Part shown: positions 1-12,248 of the stretch, one piece after another | Layout: each line of letters starts with the position of its first letter | How positions within the stretch are numbered: position 1 is the stretch's first letter | Assembly (NCBI RefSeq): GCF_040712315.1 | Contig: NC_134015.1 | Span: 24,553,614-24,617,613 of the forward strand | DNA: 64,000 bases | From: Castanea sativa | Taxonomy: Eukaryota; Streptophyta; Magnoliopsida; Fagales; Fagaceae | Direction of reading: 5' to 3' | Program-made: the position numbers and the translations under genes | The notes under the pieces: model-generated | Told to the model about the DNA's origin: nothing | The model's input: the letters and a program-made list of their open reading frames with translations, nothing else | The model's database searches: none

Positions 1-771
1 CTGAGCTATTTACTAAGTGGGTAAAAGCTGTGGCTATGAAGAAGGCAACAAGTAGTTAAGTGGTTAATTTCTTGAGGGAGAATATAACATATCATTTTGG
101 GGTACCCAGCAAAATTATTTCTGACAATGGCGCACCATTCCTAAACAAGGATTTGCGCCATTTAACAGAATGGAACTCCATTTCTCACACGACATCGATA
201 CCTTATTATCCCAAAGGAAATGGTCAAGCTAAGGCCTTTAACAAAAGATTACTGAAGATATTGGGAAAAATGACTAAGGAGAATGGAAAGGTATGGAAAG
301 AGGAACTTCCTACAGCTCTGTGGGCTCAAAGAACAGCCAAATCACAAGCTACAAGAGCTTCACCCTTTTCTCTAGTCTATGGCATGGAGACTGTTATCCT
401 AATAGATTTAGTAAGGCCAGTAGTGAAACTAGCAGAGATAGCAGGGATACCCAGAGAAGCTACTTTGGAAATTGTGGAAGAAATATGTGATAATGCTGCC
501 TCTCATAACCGCCTTTACTAGGCTAATATGAAGGCTAGGCATGAAAGCCAAGTTAAGGAAAGAAAAATTTAAGTGGGAGAACTTGTTTGGAAAACTGCCC
601 TGCATGTACAAGGAGTGGTTGGAGCTGTTAAACACAAGTTTTCTCCAAAATGGGAAGAACCATATATAGTGGAAGAAGCACATCCAACAGGACACTATTG
701 GATAAAGGATTAGGCAGGTATAAAGGCGTATAGCCCCATTAACAAAGCTCACCTTAAGAAATATCAAGCTT
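1..771 (+). pseudogene. Ty3/gypsy integrase, 3' end of pol (decayed)
   Basis: This is the C-terminal part of a retrotransposon integrase, which joins element cDNA to host DNA in the nucleus. The reading frame enters from the left window edge. The core shows TKWVKAVA, then FGVPSKIISDNGAPF with the second catalytic Asp, then YYPKGNGQAKAFNK. At that last place the family normally has Glu (GNGQAEA), so the third catalytic residue is Lys (codon AAG), consistent with one G-to-A change. A C-terminal domain follows (GELVWK, then KFSPKWEEPYIV) up to about 771. In-frame stops near 58, 521, 570 and 711 confirm decay. The antisense PMD-type ORF downstream suggests a Tat-lineage element whose 5' half lies outside the window. 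Confidence 0.9.
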
Positions 772-1019
772 AATCTTGTAAAATTATTTTTGCCGCCATA
801 ATGTCAAATTGATGTCGTGTTCCATGACACTTATATTATTATTAACAAAGTCATTTATTCAGCTATTTCATATTCTACTGTTCATGATATGCATGCAAAG
901 TCTAGATAACTTAACTGAATAAAGCATAGTAAAGTTTATAATACAAATACATGGCCTTTCAAGACCATAAAATATTACAACATGGAAAATTAGATAATGT
1001 TTGTGAGAAAACTAATGTT

Positions 1020-3347
1020 TTTAAGAGAGAAGTTTGGATTGCTCAGAGCTCCTAGCACGCCTTCCAACTTTTCAACCTCTTTTCTTAAAGAGTTATGTTC
1101 TGCCGTGACACCTTCTAATTGAACTTGAAGGGTAGAACTCGCTTCTTGTTGGGATATTAATTCCACTTGAAGTCTATTGATAGATTCCTAGAGCTGAGTG
1201 ATTGAAGTGCTACGTACTTGTAAGGTTGATTTTGTTTCCTTTGCTTTGTTGATACAAGAGTTTTCCTTAATTCTCAACTTGCGAAGTGAGGACAAGGAAG
1301 CATGAACAGAGGGTCTTGCCTTCTTTAAGTCCCTCAATGTAGCGACACGGCTCTTTAACTAGCAGACATTGACACTTAAGTCCTCATCCTCACTCAGTGA
1401 AAGGAAATCGTCAAGGGGAAGAGCTAGACAATCCTCTTTGCCCTTTGACTGCAGTTGGGATATGATAGACCCAATTTGTTGTAAGAGAAAGCCTCTAAGT
1501 GACAAGGTCCATTTAATGGTATCCTTCATGGTTTCGGGATATTTTGAGAGCAATTGAGAACAGATTGCTCTTAAACTAGGAGTCATTTCAGGATATTTTA
1601 GTGTTAGACTTTGTTTCCTCATTAGAAGTCATTTCCTATACAGAAATCTCTCGGGTTGAGGAAGTGACTTTTATTTTGGTTGAGCTTGAGAAATAGATCA
1701 TGTAGCCTGTTAAAGGTCAAAACTAGAGAAAGGAAGAAAAGTTACTTGCGTCATTGATTAAGAGAAGATGTTACAAGAGTTTAGTCACTATAGAGAAGGG
1801 AATGCACCTTTAGCTTCTTGATAGAATGGGTTTTTGCATTCTTCTTCCTCTTAGTGCCTGAAGGTTTAGTTTTAGGAAGGAGCTTCAAAGTTAAATCACC
1901 TTGAAAAATAGGTGGGACATCCATTTGCTGGGCACCACTTTCCCTAAAATTCCTAACACATTCCCTAATGCGGACCACCATGATTTGAACCTGGGTGAAG
2001 GCAATCCAGTTCTGGTGGGGGAAGTAAAGGGGATTTTGGGGCTTGATACCAATATTCTAATGAGATTCTCTCTTTTAAAGGCCAAGGAGGCCACTACAAC
2101 GGGTAAAGCTAAAGTAGAGAGGTGTCCCAGTATGCCTTAGTCAAAACCAAATTAGCGGGCAAACCTATGGGAATTATAAGTTTGAGTCTCATACTCGTCT
2201 TGAAAGCGTGCCTGAAGATGAGAAGGAAAAGCACAAACAACAAAAGAAAGTTCTTCCTTAGACTAAGAGGTGTCTTTGTAGCGAGAAACATAAGTACTTT
2301 CTGACGAAGTGAATAGCTGGGCGAGTCCACCCTTTAAAGTAGAGTAAGGTCTAGTTGTCCAGTCAGTGGGGTCATCTAATACTTTGCTAAGAAAACTATT
2401 TGAAGACACTACCATTTTGTTCCAATGCCAAGAGTGTGGCAGTCCTTGGGGTGATGGCAGACTGGTCTTATAAGAGCTTAACACCTTAGGGACAAGGGCA
2501 TAGTTCTTAAAGTGTTACCATAACCAGCTTTGTAAAAAGGAAATAGGTACAAAGGTTTCTTCTTGAAATCTACCTCATGAGCGTTGCAAGTTAAGTGTGA
2601 AATGGTCTAAGTGAGAATACAAAGTTTCTAGAAAATAAGGAGCAAGAGGAAAGGACTGTCCTTTGGCTAGTTTAATAGCTAAAGGGAAATGTTTGCTTAG
2701 GATCTTCTTGTGAGGATATCCCTCAGACAAATGAGCAATAAAGGCTTCAAGTTCATAAGGGCTAAAGTTACCTTCTCCTACAACAAAGCCCGTGCCTTCC
2801 TTCAAGGATTCTCCATTGGCTTCCTCATCCACATCCCATTAGCATATTCCCTCTAGAAGTACCTGATCCATCCTTAGGAGTTGGCTCTGGAACCTTTGTC
2901 TCCGTCAACACCAGTATCTTCTGGAATTTCCTTACTGGGGGCTTTCCCATTTTTTGTTACCTTTAGGACTGGTTTCTTTAAAGTTTTCTTCACTGCATCT
3001 TCAAGGAATTTCACAGCTTTAGACTCATCAGGAGATAAAGAGATGTCGACTACTTCACCATCTCTAAACATTGGAAGTCTTAATATCTCATAGACATCTT
3101 CTAGAGATGGAGAGATATCTTGACACCCTGTGAAGAAGGTATGAGTAGTGTGATTCCACCGATACAGAAGGGAGAGGAAACTTTCACCGTCCTTGCTGAT
3201 CTCCAGACCAAAGAAAACAAGAATTGTGTCCACAAGTTTCACTCTCTGTAAAATCTCCATGAAAGGAGGATGAACCAACACTTTGCGGCACCAGCTTCTC
3301 AAACCCCTGGAAACAGAAGTGTGGGATTTAAAGACCACATCTATGGT
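1020..3347 (-). pseudogene. Plant-mobile-domain (PMD) type antisense ORF, 3' portion
   Basis: This is the downstream part of a long ORF that runs opposite to the integrase. The best-preserved block (about 3347-2874) reads like a plant mobile domain: RGLRSWCRKV, then FFGLEISKDGESFLSLLYRW, then the diagnostic DISPSLEDVYEILRLPMF. A Lys/Glu-rich linker follows. Further blocks near 2830-2575, 2480-2260 and 1980-1360 are broken by stops. The last part (about 1110-1020) is a short coiled-coil-like tail (HNSLRKEVEKLEGVLGAL). PMD proteins are known both as host proteins and as extra ORFs carried by transposons. Position after an integrase and antisense orientation fit the additional ORF of Tat-type gypsy elements. 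The 5' part of the same ORF lies beyond the hAT insertion, at 12257-13695. Confidence 0.7.
3340..3347. repeat. hAT target-site duplication, left copy (TCTATGGT)
   Basis: This 8-bp copy directly precedes the left terminus CAAGGACGGACCTAGG. The right copy TCTATGTT at 12249-12256 differs at one base. An 8-bp duplication is the hallmark of hAT elements. Removing the insert and one copy leaves the flanking PMD reading frame continuous. Confidence 0.85.
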
Positions 3348-3545
3348 CAAGGACGGACCTAGGATTTCAAGCTGGGGGGCCGGAGATAAGCGAATTTTTT
3401 TTTTCAAATACGTGTCCATATGGTATTAACAAATAATCAACCATGACAAATACCCAAAAATCATTATTTTTTAATATATGAAGATACAATCATATATCAA
3501 CAAAAATAAAAGACATTAAACACTATTGTTTCTTAATACAATCAT

Positions 3546-3960
3546 CTATGAAAAGGGAACTCGACGCTCTTTCAAATCTTCAAAATCATCTACTATTGAA
3601 TCCAAACCAAATGTCGAAGCTATATCCTTTTCAATGTATAACATTAAAGAGTCTGTCAAAAAATCATTTTCCATTTTGTTTCGAAGGTTAGTTTTGACCA
3701 CTTTCATAGCTGAAAATGCTCGCTCTGTTGTAGCAGTAGAAACTAGAAGAGTAAGCACAAGTCTCACCATTCTATAAACAAGTTTGTAGTGTTCTAAATT
3801 TCTAGTTCTCACTAACTATTGACACAACTCAGATAAACTTTTCAATTTTTTGAACTATGGATCCTGAACTACATTATGCTCAAAATGATAAAGCTCATTC
3901 TCCAACACTTGTTTGTCATAATCTATGAAATCTTGTTGATAGAAATTCTTTACCAACAAA
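3546..3960 (-). pseudogene. hAT transposase, C-terminal part with dimerisation domain
   Basis: This is the end of the split hAT transposase, separated from the rest by the copia insertion. It shows the family's C-terminal signature: VLTLLVSTATTERAFSAMK, followed by a block like TNLRNKMENDFL. This corresponds to the hAT dimerisation domain, with the conserved ERAFS region that contributes the catalytic Glu. In-frame stops occur around 3815-3870. The stop after RRVPFS at 3546 fits a natural C-terminus. Confidence 0.88.
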
Positions 3961-3965
3961 CAAAG
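3961..3965. repeat. Copia target-site duplication, left copy (CAAAG)
   Basis: The five bases CAAAG precede the left LTR, and an identical CAAAG follows the right LTR at 9052-9056. This fixes both ends of the element inserted in the hAT transposase. Confidence 0.92.
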
Positions 3966-4973
3966 TGTTGGAAAATTTAGACCCCGGTTGATTAAATTAA
4001 CAAGTTTTAAATCTAAGTTGTTAATTAAATTTATTATGCATAAAACTTGTTAGAACAAACAAACATCAATATCATGCCACAAATTATATGCAGCGGAAAA
4101 GTAAATAAGACAAGATATGATGACCTAGGAAAACCAATGAAACTAACCAATTTCACAGTAAAAAACCTGGGGGGAAATTTTCCCGAAAAGCAATCCACTA
4201 TAGTAAAGAGAAGTTTCAGATCTAGTACAAAACCTTTATCCCTAGACTCTACAATCCCCGTAGATAAACTCACAGCAGAAACCTTCTACCGCTTCAGAAC
4301 CTCCGAACTCTTCAATATATGAACGCCACCCTTGGATACACAAATCCCAGTACGTGACTAACCAATTGCGCTGATCCCAGTACGTGACTTCAATCACCAA
4401 CTAGAGAAGAAGATGTTGGTTGCAAAGTTCTTCACTTCATTAATAATGAAGATCAAGAAGCACTTGGTTACAAAACCCTAAGGCGCACAAACGCAGTAGC
4501 TTCTTTTTAAGAGAATAAGGCTTCAGTCACCTTTTGCATATGTTCTCCTTGTATTCTCTTATGTGACAGCCTCTAAAATAAGCCTTATATATGTCTAGGG
4601 TTGTGAGAAAAGAAACCCTACACAAATACAAAAGCCTGGCCCAAAAATCAGATCTGAAAATTCAGATTTTCGTAACCTCGATAGATAGCCTCGACAGATA
4701 GCATCTGTTGAGCCTCATTAAACCTCGATAGATAGCTATATGTCAAGAAGCTGTTGAGCAGCTGTCCACCAGGTGTCCAACAGCTATCCGCAGGTGTCCA
4801 GCTTTAGTAAACACATTTTCTTCACTTGTTTCTTGGTCCAATCTTCATGGCTTTAATACTAGACTTGAACAACAAGTTCTTTGAAGTATTAAACATATCC
4901 TAAATCAATCCAAATACAAGTAAAGTGCGTTTTGTCAAAAGATTAGCCAACTTCATAAAATATGTCTTTAACA
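3966..4973 (-). repeat. 3' LTR of the copia element in the hAT transposon
   Basis: This 1008-bp LTR aligns along its whole length with 8025-9051, apart from small indels and substitutions. On the - strand it carries a TATA-like CATATATAAGGC (about 4584-4595), a run of TCGATAGATAG/TCGACAGATAG units (4678-4760), and two copies of ATCCCAGTACGTGACT (about 4346-4390). Homologous LTRs occur at 26437-35614 (split) and from 62934 onward. Confidence 0.9.
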
Positions 4974-5689
4974 ATCTCCCCCTTTGGCAATCCATGACAA
5001 ACCACAACAAACAAATGAACATATGAGAGAAGTCATAAATCACTCAACTCATACTCACTTATTAAATACAATAAAATCTACACTAACACAAACTATTGAA
5101 AATTTTTGCAAGAAGAGAGTTCATGGCATGGAAGACTTTGACAATCTGTATTTCTGAAACATTTTAAACAAAACAAATCAAGACATCTTTGTGTGAAGCA
5201 GAAATAATAGATTGCATACAAATAAAGAAACATGTGTATAAAGAGAGAAAAGAAACAACACATGTAGAGGTAGGTGAAGAAAACATACATCATCACACAC
5301 ACACATATATATATATATCAAAGATAAGCACAATGTATGTAAAAATTGTCATAAGACCTAAGGTAAAGGAACAAGAAGCTAAAAGTAACTTCTACGTAAA
5401 CACTCCCCCTAACAAGATGCAACACATCTCCCCCTTACAAAGGAATGTATTTCTCCCCCTAACTTGTAGAATCTTAAAAAGAAACCACAAATTCTCCAAT
5501 TTCTCCCCCTTTTTGTCACGATTGACAATGGGTAGAAGAAGTTAGAAAGTTTCACTCGAGAAACATAAAGATGATCAAACATGATCAAGGGGATACAAAG
5601 AATCCATAAAAATGCATGAATGTAATGAAACAATATGCTATGGATGACAAGATAAAATAAACATGCAAAACATGGAAAGAAGAAAATGC

Positions 5690-5890
5690 ATGTAGAAGAT
5701 CTCGATTGATCGAGAGGTATCGAGGAGCTATCGAGCAGACCTCGATGGATCGAACAGCTATCGAGGAGACAGAAACTTTCTCGATCGATCCACCTAGCTA
5801 TCGAGATGTGTCGAGATTGCGATAAGATGCAACTGAAGAGCTCGACAGATAAGCCAGGTATCGAGAGGTGTCGAGGAAGTGTCGAGATAG
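5690..5890. repeat. TCGATNGATCGAG-type palindromic array, internal
   Basis: This stretch is built of short units such as CTCGATTGATCGAGAGG, GTATCGAGGAGCTATCGAG and CTCGATCGATCC, many of them self-complementary. It lies in the noncoding interior between the gag end and the purine tracts. Similar arrays stand at the matching position in the elements at 39010-39200 and 58090-58230. Confidence 0.8.
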
Positions 5891-7076
5891 CTTAAAAACA
5901 GTTTTTCAAGAAGAGAAAAAATATAGATATGAATGCAATCAAACATGCAACTCAGCCAATGACCCAACCAACATTTTAACCTCTTAAAACATCTCTTAAC
6001 CAACAGAGAGTGAAGCACATAGCTCCCAAAAACACACACACACACACTAAACAAGTCTAACTGATTTTATATTTCAAAAACAAGTTAAGACAGTTTAGTG
6101 AGCATACATTAACACATGTAAATCTTGTGATGATCAAATCACATTGTACCTACACATGTATCAAAAGTAGCAAAGAATATTGCGTGTTGTGTGTGAAAAC
6201 ATCACAAGATTACACAAGTGTCTCTATGTTATGACGATTTGAGATATGAGAAAATCACTCTAACTCACACACAATCATAACTGTTTGATGGGAACTATCA
6301 CCTTTAAGGTACATCCTATAACTCCCACATCTCCTAGAAAACACGTTTGCAATCATATTTAAAGCATTTTTGATCTTTTTTGCTTTTATTTTCTTTGCAT
6401 ATTTTCTTTTTATTAAGCATATCATGCATGGGTATATGAAAGAGAGAAAAGAGATACCTAGTTATGTTAAGCTTTTGATATTGCACTTTTGCTATGCCGA
6501 AGCATACAGATGTCATTGACATTGCACTTTTGCTATGCCGAAGCATACATATGTCATATCATGATTGGCGAGTAATAGTGGTGAGATGGTTATTTATGCA
6601 TTTCTCTTAGGATTTTCTAGTTCAACCCGTCAAAAAGAGTGATACGAGTGTTAAGTTCAAGAGATCACTTAACCTTACTCATCACAAACAAAGAGCTACA
6701 AAGCTCACTTGCTTAGTTGTGCATAGAGATGCTCATCTAAGTTACAAGAGATACAAAATTTAGAAAACTCTGTTTCAATGGCCATTTTAAGGTTCACAAG
6801 AACCGATGTACACAAAACACACACTGTTTTTGTATTTTTGTGATTTTTTTCCTCTTTATTTTTTATTTTGAAAACAAAACAAAATAAAAACTAAATAATC
6901 AAACAAAAACAGATAAACAATCATGAAAGCATGAAAAAAAAATGCAAATGCATGAAGGCATGATAGAAAGATGCAGATGCATGAAAGCATGATTTCAAAA
7001 GCAGATAAGAAATCAAGCAAAGAGAGTCCTACTTTAGATAGAGAGAATTAAAGCATAGGACAAATAGAAAAGACAA

Positions 7077-7971
7077 TTAAGTCTTAGGCTCCTTTCTCAC
7101 CCACACAGCACGAGTCTTTGGCCGTGAAGATGAAAAGGCACATTTCCTAGTATGATTACTAAAAGACATAGAAGAATTAAGATTCTCCTGAAATTGAGTT
7201 AAAAAACTCAAGACCTTTAATAACTCACCAAGAATAGGTACAGAGCCTTTAGAAAAAAGGATGAGACCTATTGGACACTCGCTTATGAGGAAACAACTTG
7301 AAATAATTAGAACGAGTGTGTCCAGAAACACCACAATGGTGACAAACATGAGCACTTTTAGAGTTACTCGGCTTCTCAGAAGGAGGTCTAACCTTAGAGG
7401 TTGACAGAGACCTCAACTTAGGACAATTTGGCCTAATATGACCAAAAATGTGACAATGATGACAAGTGGGGACAAAAACAGATTTTTCTTTCATCCTAGG
7501 AGGAGTTTTAGACATAGGTTTAGAAACATCAGCGTTAACATCAGATTGTTTACCTTTATCTATTCTAGCAATATTAGCTTTCAACTCTTGATTATTCCTT
7601 TTAAATGGAGGAATATAAAAATATTTTTCGTTTGAGTTAGGCTCAGCAATAAGTTTGGCGCTAGTTAAATTTTCAATTTCAGTTTTAAATTCAACTAGTT
7701 GCTCTTCCAAGCTCTTAATTTTGTCCACCTGAGATGAAATTTGATTTTTAAAATTCTCTTTCAAATTATTTGCTTCATCCAATTTTGCAATCAAATCATC
7801 TCTTTCAAGTTTGACCTTTTTAAAATTAGCTTTTAATTTTGTAGAACACTCAAGAGATTTCATACAAAAATTATAAAGCTTGCAATAGGCATCATGAATA
7901 TCATCATCATTATTCAACACAAGATCATGCAAATCAAAGCAATCAAGAGCTTCCATGACAATGGAGGTCAA
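7077..7971 (-). pseudogene. Sirevirus-like gag, C-terminal half (coiled coil and zinc knuckles)
   Basis: This is the nucleocapsid part of a copia gag. The frame opens only 40 bp from the primer-binding site, so the usual N-terminal capsid (UBN2) region is missing. Residues about 60-110 form a charged coiled-coil segment. The first zinc knuckle CHHCHIFGHIRPNC is intact. The second (CHHCGVSGHTRSNYFKL) has Tyr where the last Cys belongs. A frameshift near 7262 moves the C-terminus into a frame that ends at 7077 with RAVWVRKEPKT. In related elements, pol would start after this point, but here the gene stops. Neighbours are the primer site upstream and AT-rich noncoding DNA downstream. Confidence 0.85.
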
Positions 7972-8010
7972 GGATCACACTCAGGAAATTAATCCAATCA
8001 GAGTGTACCC

Positions 8011-8022
8011 GCTCTGATACCA
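8011..8022 (-). other. Primer-binding site (initiator Met-tRNA)
   Basis: GCTCTGATACCA on the + strand is TGGTATCAGAGC on the - strand, complementary to the 3' end of plant initiator methionine tRNA. It lies 2 bp inside the 5' LTR (8025-9051) and sets the element's orientation as -. Confidence 0.93.
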
Positions 8023-8024
8023 CT

Positions 8025-9051
8025 TGTTGGGAAATTTAGACCCCGGTTGATTGAATTAACAAGTTTTAAATCCAAGTTGTTAATTAGATTTATTATGCAT
8101 AAAACTTGTTAGAACAAACAAACATCAATATCATGCCACAAATAATATGCAGCAGAAAAGTAAATAAGACAAGATATGATGACCTAGGAAAACCAATGAA
8201 ACCAACCAGTTTCACAATAAGGGGAAACCTTCCCGAAAGCAATCCACTATAGTAAATTGAAGTTTCAGATCTAGTACAAAACCTTTATCCCTAGACTCTA
8301 CAAACCCCGTGGATGAACTCACAGCAGAAACCTTCTATTGCTTCAGAACGTCTGAACTCTTCAATATATGAACGCTACCCTTGGATGCACGAATCCCAGT
8401 ACATGACTAACCAATTGCGCAGATCCCAGTATGTGACTTCAATCACCAACTAGAGAAGAAGATGTTGGTTGCAAAGTTCTTCACTTCATCAACAATGAAG
8501 ATCAAGAAGTACTTGATTACAAAACCCTAAGGCGCAAAGACGCAATAGCTTCTTTCTAAGAGAATAAGGCTTCAGTCACCTTTTGCATATGTTCTCCTTA
8601 TATTCTCTTATGTGACGGCCTCTAAAATAAGCCTTATATATGTCTAGAGTTGTGAGAAAAGAAACCCTACACAAATACAAAAGCTTGGCCCAAAAATCAG
8701 ATCTGAAAATTATGATTTCCATAACCTCGATAGATAGCCTCGATAGATAGCATCTGTCGCCTCGATAGATAGCATTTGTCGAGCCTCATTAAACCTCGAT
8801 AGATAGCTATCTGTCGAGCAACTATCTACCAGATGTCCAACAGGTGTCCAACAGCTATCTGCAGGTGTCTAGCAAGTGTCCAGTTTTAGTAAACACCTTT
8901 TCTTCACTTGTTTCTTGGTTCAATCTTCATGGCTTTAATACTAGACTTGAACATGTTCTTTGAAGTATTAAACACATCCTAGATCAATCCAAATACAAGT
9001 AAAGTGCGTTTTGTCAAGGATTAGCCAACTACATAAAATATGTCCTTAACA
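8025..9051 (-). repeat. 5' LTR of the copia element in the hAT transposon
   Basis: This 1027-bp partner of 3966-4973 carries one extra TCGATAGATAGCAT-type unit near 8755, which explains most of the length difference. The CAAAG duplication follows directly at 9052. Confidence 0.9.
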
Positions 9052-9056
9052 CAAAG

Positions 9057-10907
9057 GTCACTACTTCTGAAAGATTTTAATGCCTCTTAAGGTTCTAAAG
9101 CTGAGCTAAGCCTAAGTAACTCCATTTCATCTTCATTAAACCGATAATTTAGTTCCTGTAGTTGAGAATCTATTGCAGCATAAATTAGTGATCTCCATAG
9201 TTTCCTTCTCAAGATGCAAGATGAAGACAAATTCAAATGAAGTTAAACCATCATAAGTTGACTCTACTTCTGCCTGATGTTCTCCATCAATTGCATCATC
9301 AATTAGATTTAGTAAAACTTCAATAGTTGAAGTAAACATCCTTAATAAGCTAGAAACTAATCTAAAATGTGAACTCTAACGTGTTTCTACAGGTCGTTGT
9401 AAAGTGCCAATTTAATTAAGTCTACTTCCAGTCTCAAGCTCTTCAAGATCAATCAAACGTGCTATTTTATTAGCATTGGCAACTTTCAATTGCTCATTAC
9501 GCTTGCATGAAACATTAACAATTTTGATCAGAAAAAGCAATTTAAGAAAAAACCCACTAATGGGGACAACTTGTTTTGATGCTTTTACTAATGCCAATTG
9601 TAAGCGATGTGCAAAACAATGGATGTAGTAAGCATATGGGCAATCATTCAAAATCAGAGCTTGTAATCCATTCCACATACCTTGCATGTTGCTTGCTCCA
9701 TCATATCCTTTCCCGTAAATATTTTGTATATCTAAGCAATGTTGAAATAACAAAGAATATATCCCCTTCTTTAGAGTCAAAGCCGCAATGTCAACAACAT
9801 GAATAAGCCCAAAAAAAAGTTCATTCACATAGCCTTCTGCATCAATATATCTAAAAACCATAGTCATTTGCTCTTTCATGAACTCATCATGAGCTTCATC
9901 AGCCATTATGCAAAACTTTGCATCACCAATTTCTTCCCAAATGGCCTTCTTCACTTTGGCTGAGAAAACATGTAGAATCTCCTTTTGAATCCTAGGTGAT
10001 GTGTAGGTTGCATTTTTGGGAGCTTTTTCTATTATTTCAACAACCTTCTCATTCTAAAAAGTCACAATACCCAATGATCCAAGAAAGTTCCCATGATTTA
10101 ATGAACTAAAACTTTCATCTCCACCTGTAAAAGCAACAGCTTGAAAGGCAAGATATCGGACAATAAAACTTGAGGCCTTTAGTTGCAATTTGTTCAGTAG
10201 TGAAATGATCAACTACCCTTTGTAAATGCTGCCATTGGTTCATCAAATCCTTACACATTTGCTCGGCAACTCTATGAGCTGAGTTAGGGTCTTTTCTTAT
10301 ATGACCTTGAAAATAACAATCTTTGCCCCCAACTTTTTTCCAATTTCTAAATCCACCAGCAATGAATGTATTTTGTCCCACAACCCCATTTGGATTATGA
10401 AAGACAAAGCAAGGTAGACAATAAGCTGCATCTGTCATAGGAGAATATTCAAGCCATGTTGAATTATATTCAAACCAAGAACCTTGAAAGCTACGATTGT
10501 GCTTTCCACTTTTTTTGTATATCTTTAAAGGAGGTTGGTGCGGACCATTTTTAATGTAAGCCCGTCGAATTTTATCACGTTGATTAACATGATATTCCCG
10601 TATCTGTTTGCGTGTTCCGAGATCATAATCCAAAGAATCAAGATCAACTTTTTGAAATTGTGTTTGAGAGACATGGTTATTTTTCGGAATTGGGATATTG
10701 GCATTTTCTGGAATTGGGGAATGGATATTTCTTGAGATTGGAACATCGACATTTTTCGGAATCGTTGAATGAATATTTTCTAGAATTGGAACATCCACAT
10801 TTTATAGAATTGGAATAGCAACATTAATTGTTGGCAATCCCACGTTGACTTCGGAAATTTGAATCTTTTCTTTTGAAAAAATCAAGCATTGTAGTTGATT
10901 TTTTCAT
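9057..10907 (-). pseudogene. hAT transposase, N-terminal and catalytic parts
   Basis: The first ATG is at 10907 (MKKSTTMLDFFKRK). One frameshift near 10835 leads into the main frame. Residues about 30-70 are a tandem repeat of roughly 14 residues (NVDVPI, NIHSPIP, NANIPIPKN). A TTF-type zinc-finger domain follows (GSWFEYNSTWLEYSP, then AYCLPCFVFH). The DDE-type part begins with FCIMADEAHDE, which holds an early catalytic Asp, and continues with GKGYDGASNMQG and CFAHRLQLALV. Stops and frameshifts occur near 10115-9955, 9412 and 9136. The gene continues at 3960 after the copia insertion. It resembles plant proteins annotated as zinc finger MYM-type 1-like, which are domesticated or mobile hAT transposases. 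Confidence 0.88.
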
Positions 10908-11424
10908 GATCTAAAAATAAGAATCATATATATTATCACGGTTGTTGTTACTAACTAAAGACAAATACTAGAATCTAGGTAATATGCTTGATGCATTTAA
11001 TTATAAATTTAGTATTTCTCACTTCTTTTCAATTTATAAATTTATCTAATTTAACATTATGAGTTAACAATAGGCGCAAGTGAATCACTATTATTTTCTT
11101 AAATTTGTGTGACAATTTTCTATATTATATGATTTGTTTTTTTCTTGTCTATGGTTTGCCTTTATTTATCTCTTTGTGACTTTGTCTTTGTGTTGTCTCC
11201 ATCTTTCAAACATTGACCCACGAACCCAATCCCACTACCGACACTATAAATTTATTCTGCACTACTAACCAAAACTTTTCTTAACTTTAACTTCTTCTTC
11301 TTTTCTTTTCTTTTTTTTTTTTTTTTCTATCACTTTTCCCTATTATGCCCAACTACCAGTCAACAAAGAACAAACAAACAGTCAAACAAATATTCTCTGA
11401 CCTGAGTAATCTCTACAAACTCTA

Positions 11425-11428
<4 letters not shown>

Positions 11429-11482
<54 letters not shown>
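11429..11482. repeat. (CT)n microsatellite
   Basis: About 27 CT units in the 5' noncoding part of the hAT element, upstream of the transposase. The 108-residue Ser/Leu-rich frame running through it is an artefact of the repeat. Confidence 0.95.
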
Positions 11483-11485
<3 letters not shown>

Positions 11486-12248
11486 CTATATAATATAAGA
11501 GAGAGAGTCACAAAGACAAAAAGCCAAAAAAAAAAAAAACACCACAGGCCACAACACAAATTCAATTCACAATCACCAACATTAGTTCATCACTCATTAG
11601 TAAAAACACAAACACTCCACAAGCACATATTGTTAGATTATGAGATTCACAAACATTTTATTAGGTTTTGAAGGAAATGATAGATTAAATACCTGTGAAC
11701 TGTGAAGACTGGAGTAACGAAGCTGGGCTAGGTAGATCGAGCAACTGGCGGCGATGGCAAGATGGGTCTCGCGTGGGCGACGGCGACAGCTGAGACTCTC
11801 GCGTGATGACTGATGATGGTGGTGTCGGCATCGTCTCGCCTCTCTGTCATCGTCGGCATGATGATGGTATCGTCTAACTATTTGAGTACTCTCTATCTCT
11901 CTATCTTGCCTCTCTATCTCTCTGTGACTCTGTCTCGCCTCACTTTCCTAAGTTTCCTTTCTTTCTTTTTTTTCCTTCGTCTTTCACTATCTCCGTTAGG
12001 TTTTTCCATTTTGGATTGTTGAGTTTTTTTTTTTTTTTTTCTTTTTATTTAAATGGGTCATGGGCTCTTCACACTTGCCTCCTGGGCTGGCCTACTGGGC
12101 TAGGAATTCATGAGGGGGGCTTGAGCTAAAATCTAAGGGGGGCCCAAGCCTATATTTTTTTTTTTTGGAAAATTTAACTTGCTAAGAATTTTTTTTTGGG
12201 CCCATGGAGGCCCGAGCCCCCTTAGGCCCCCACCTGGGTCCATCCCTG

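Larger units (their letters stand above)
3966..9051 (-). mobile_element. Pol-less Ty1/copia element, Sirevirus-like, complete with both LTRs
   Basis: This 5.1-kb element lies in - orientation. It has two LTRs (3966-4973 and 8025-9051), both starting TGTTAA and ending CAACA when read on the - strand. It has a methionine-tRNA primer site (8011-8022), a purine-rich tract (AAAGGGGGAGAT) beside the 3' LTR, and an exact 5-bp duplication. The interior codes only for the C-terminal half of a gag protein. Protease, integrase and reverse transcriptase are absent, so it is non-autonomous. Five CTCCCCC tracts (4976, 5402, 5429, 5452, 5502) mirror the multiple polypurine tracts known from Sireviruses. Between 5900 and 7070 the interior is AT-rich noncoding DNA. 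Confidence 0.88.
3348..12248 (-). mobile_element. hAT DNA transposon (TTF-type zinc finger class), split by a copia element
   Basis: The left end reads CAAGGACGGACCTAGG. The right end, read on the other strand, is CAGGGATGGACCCAGG. These form inverted termini of about 16 bp with three mismatches, flanked by an 8-bp duplication. The element is 8.9 kb, of which about 5.1 kb is a nested LTR retrotransposon. The transposase runs on the - strand from 10907 down to 3546. Between the transposase start and the right end lies 1.3 kb of noncoding DNA. It holds a CT microsatellite (about 11429-11482), GC-rich leader-like sequence (11690-11850) and poly-T tracts. The whole element sits inside the antisense PMD ORF of a gypsy element. 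Confidence 0.88.

Noticed and set aside
8011..8022. tRNA-like GCTCTGATACCA at several places
   Set aside because: These are primer-binding sites next to LTRs, not tRNA genes; no cloverleaf surrounds them.
11345..11671. 108-residue frame with Ser/Leu run
   Set aside because: It is produced by the (CT)n microsatellite.
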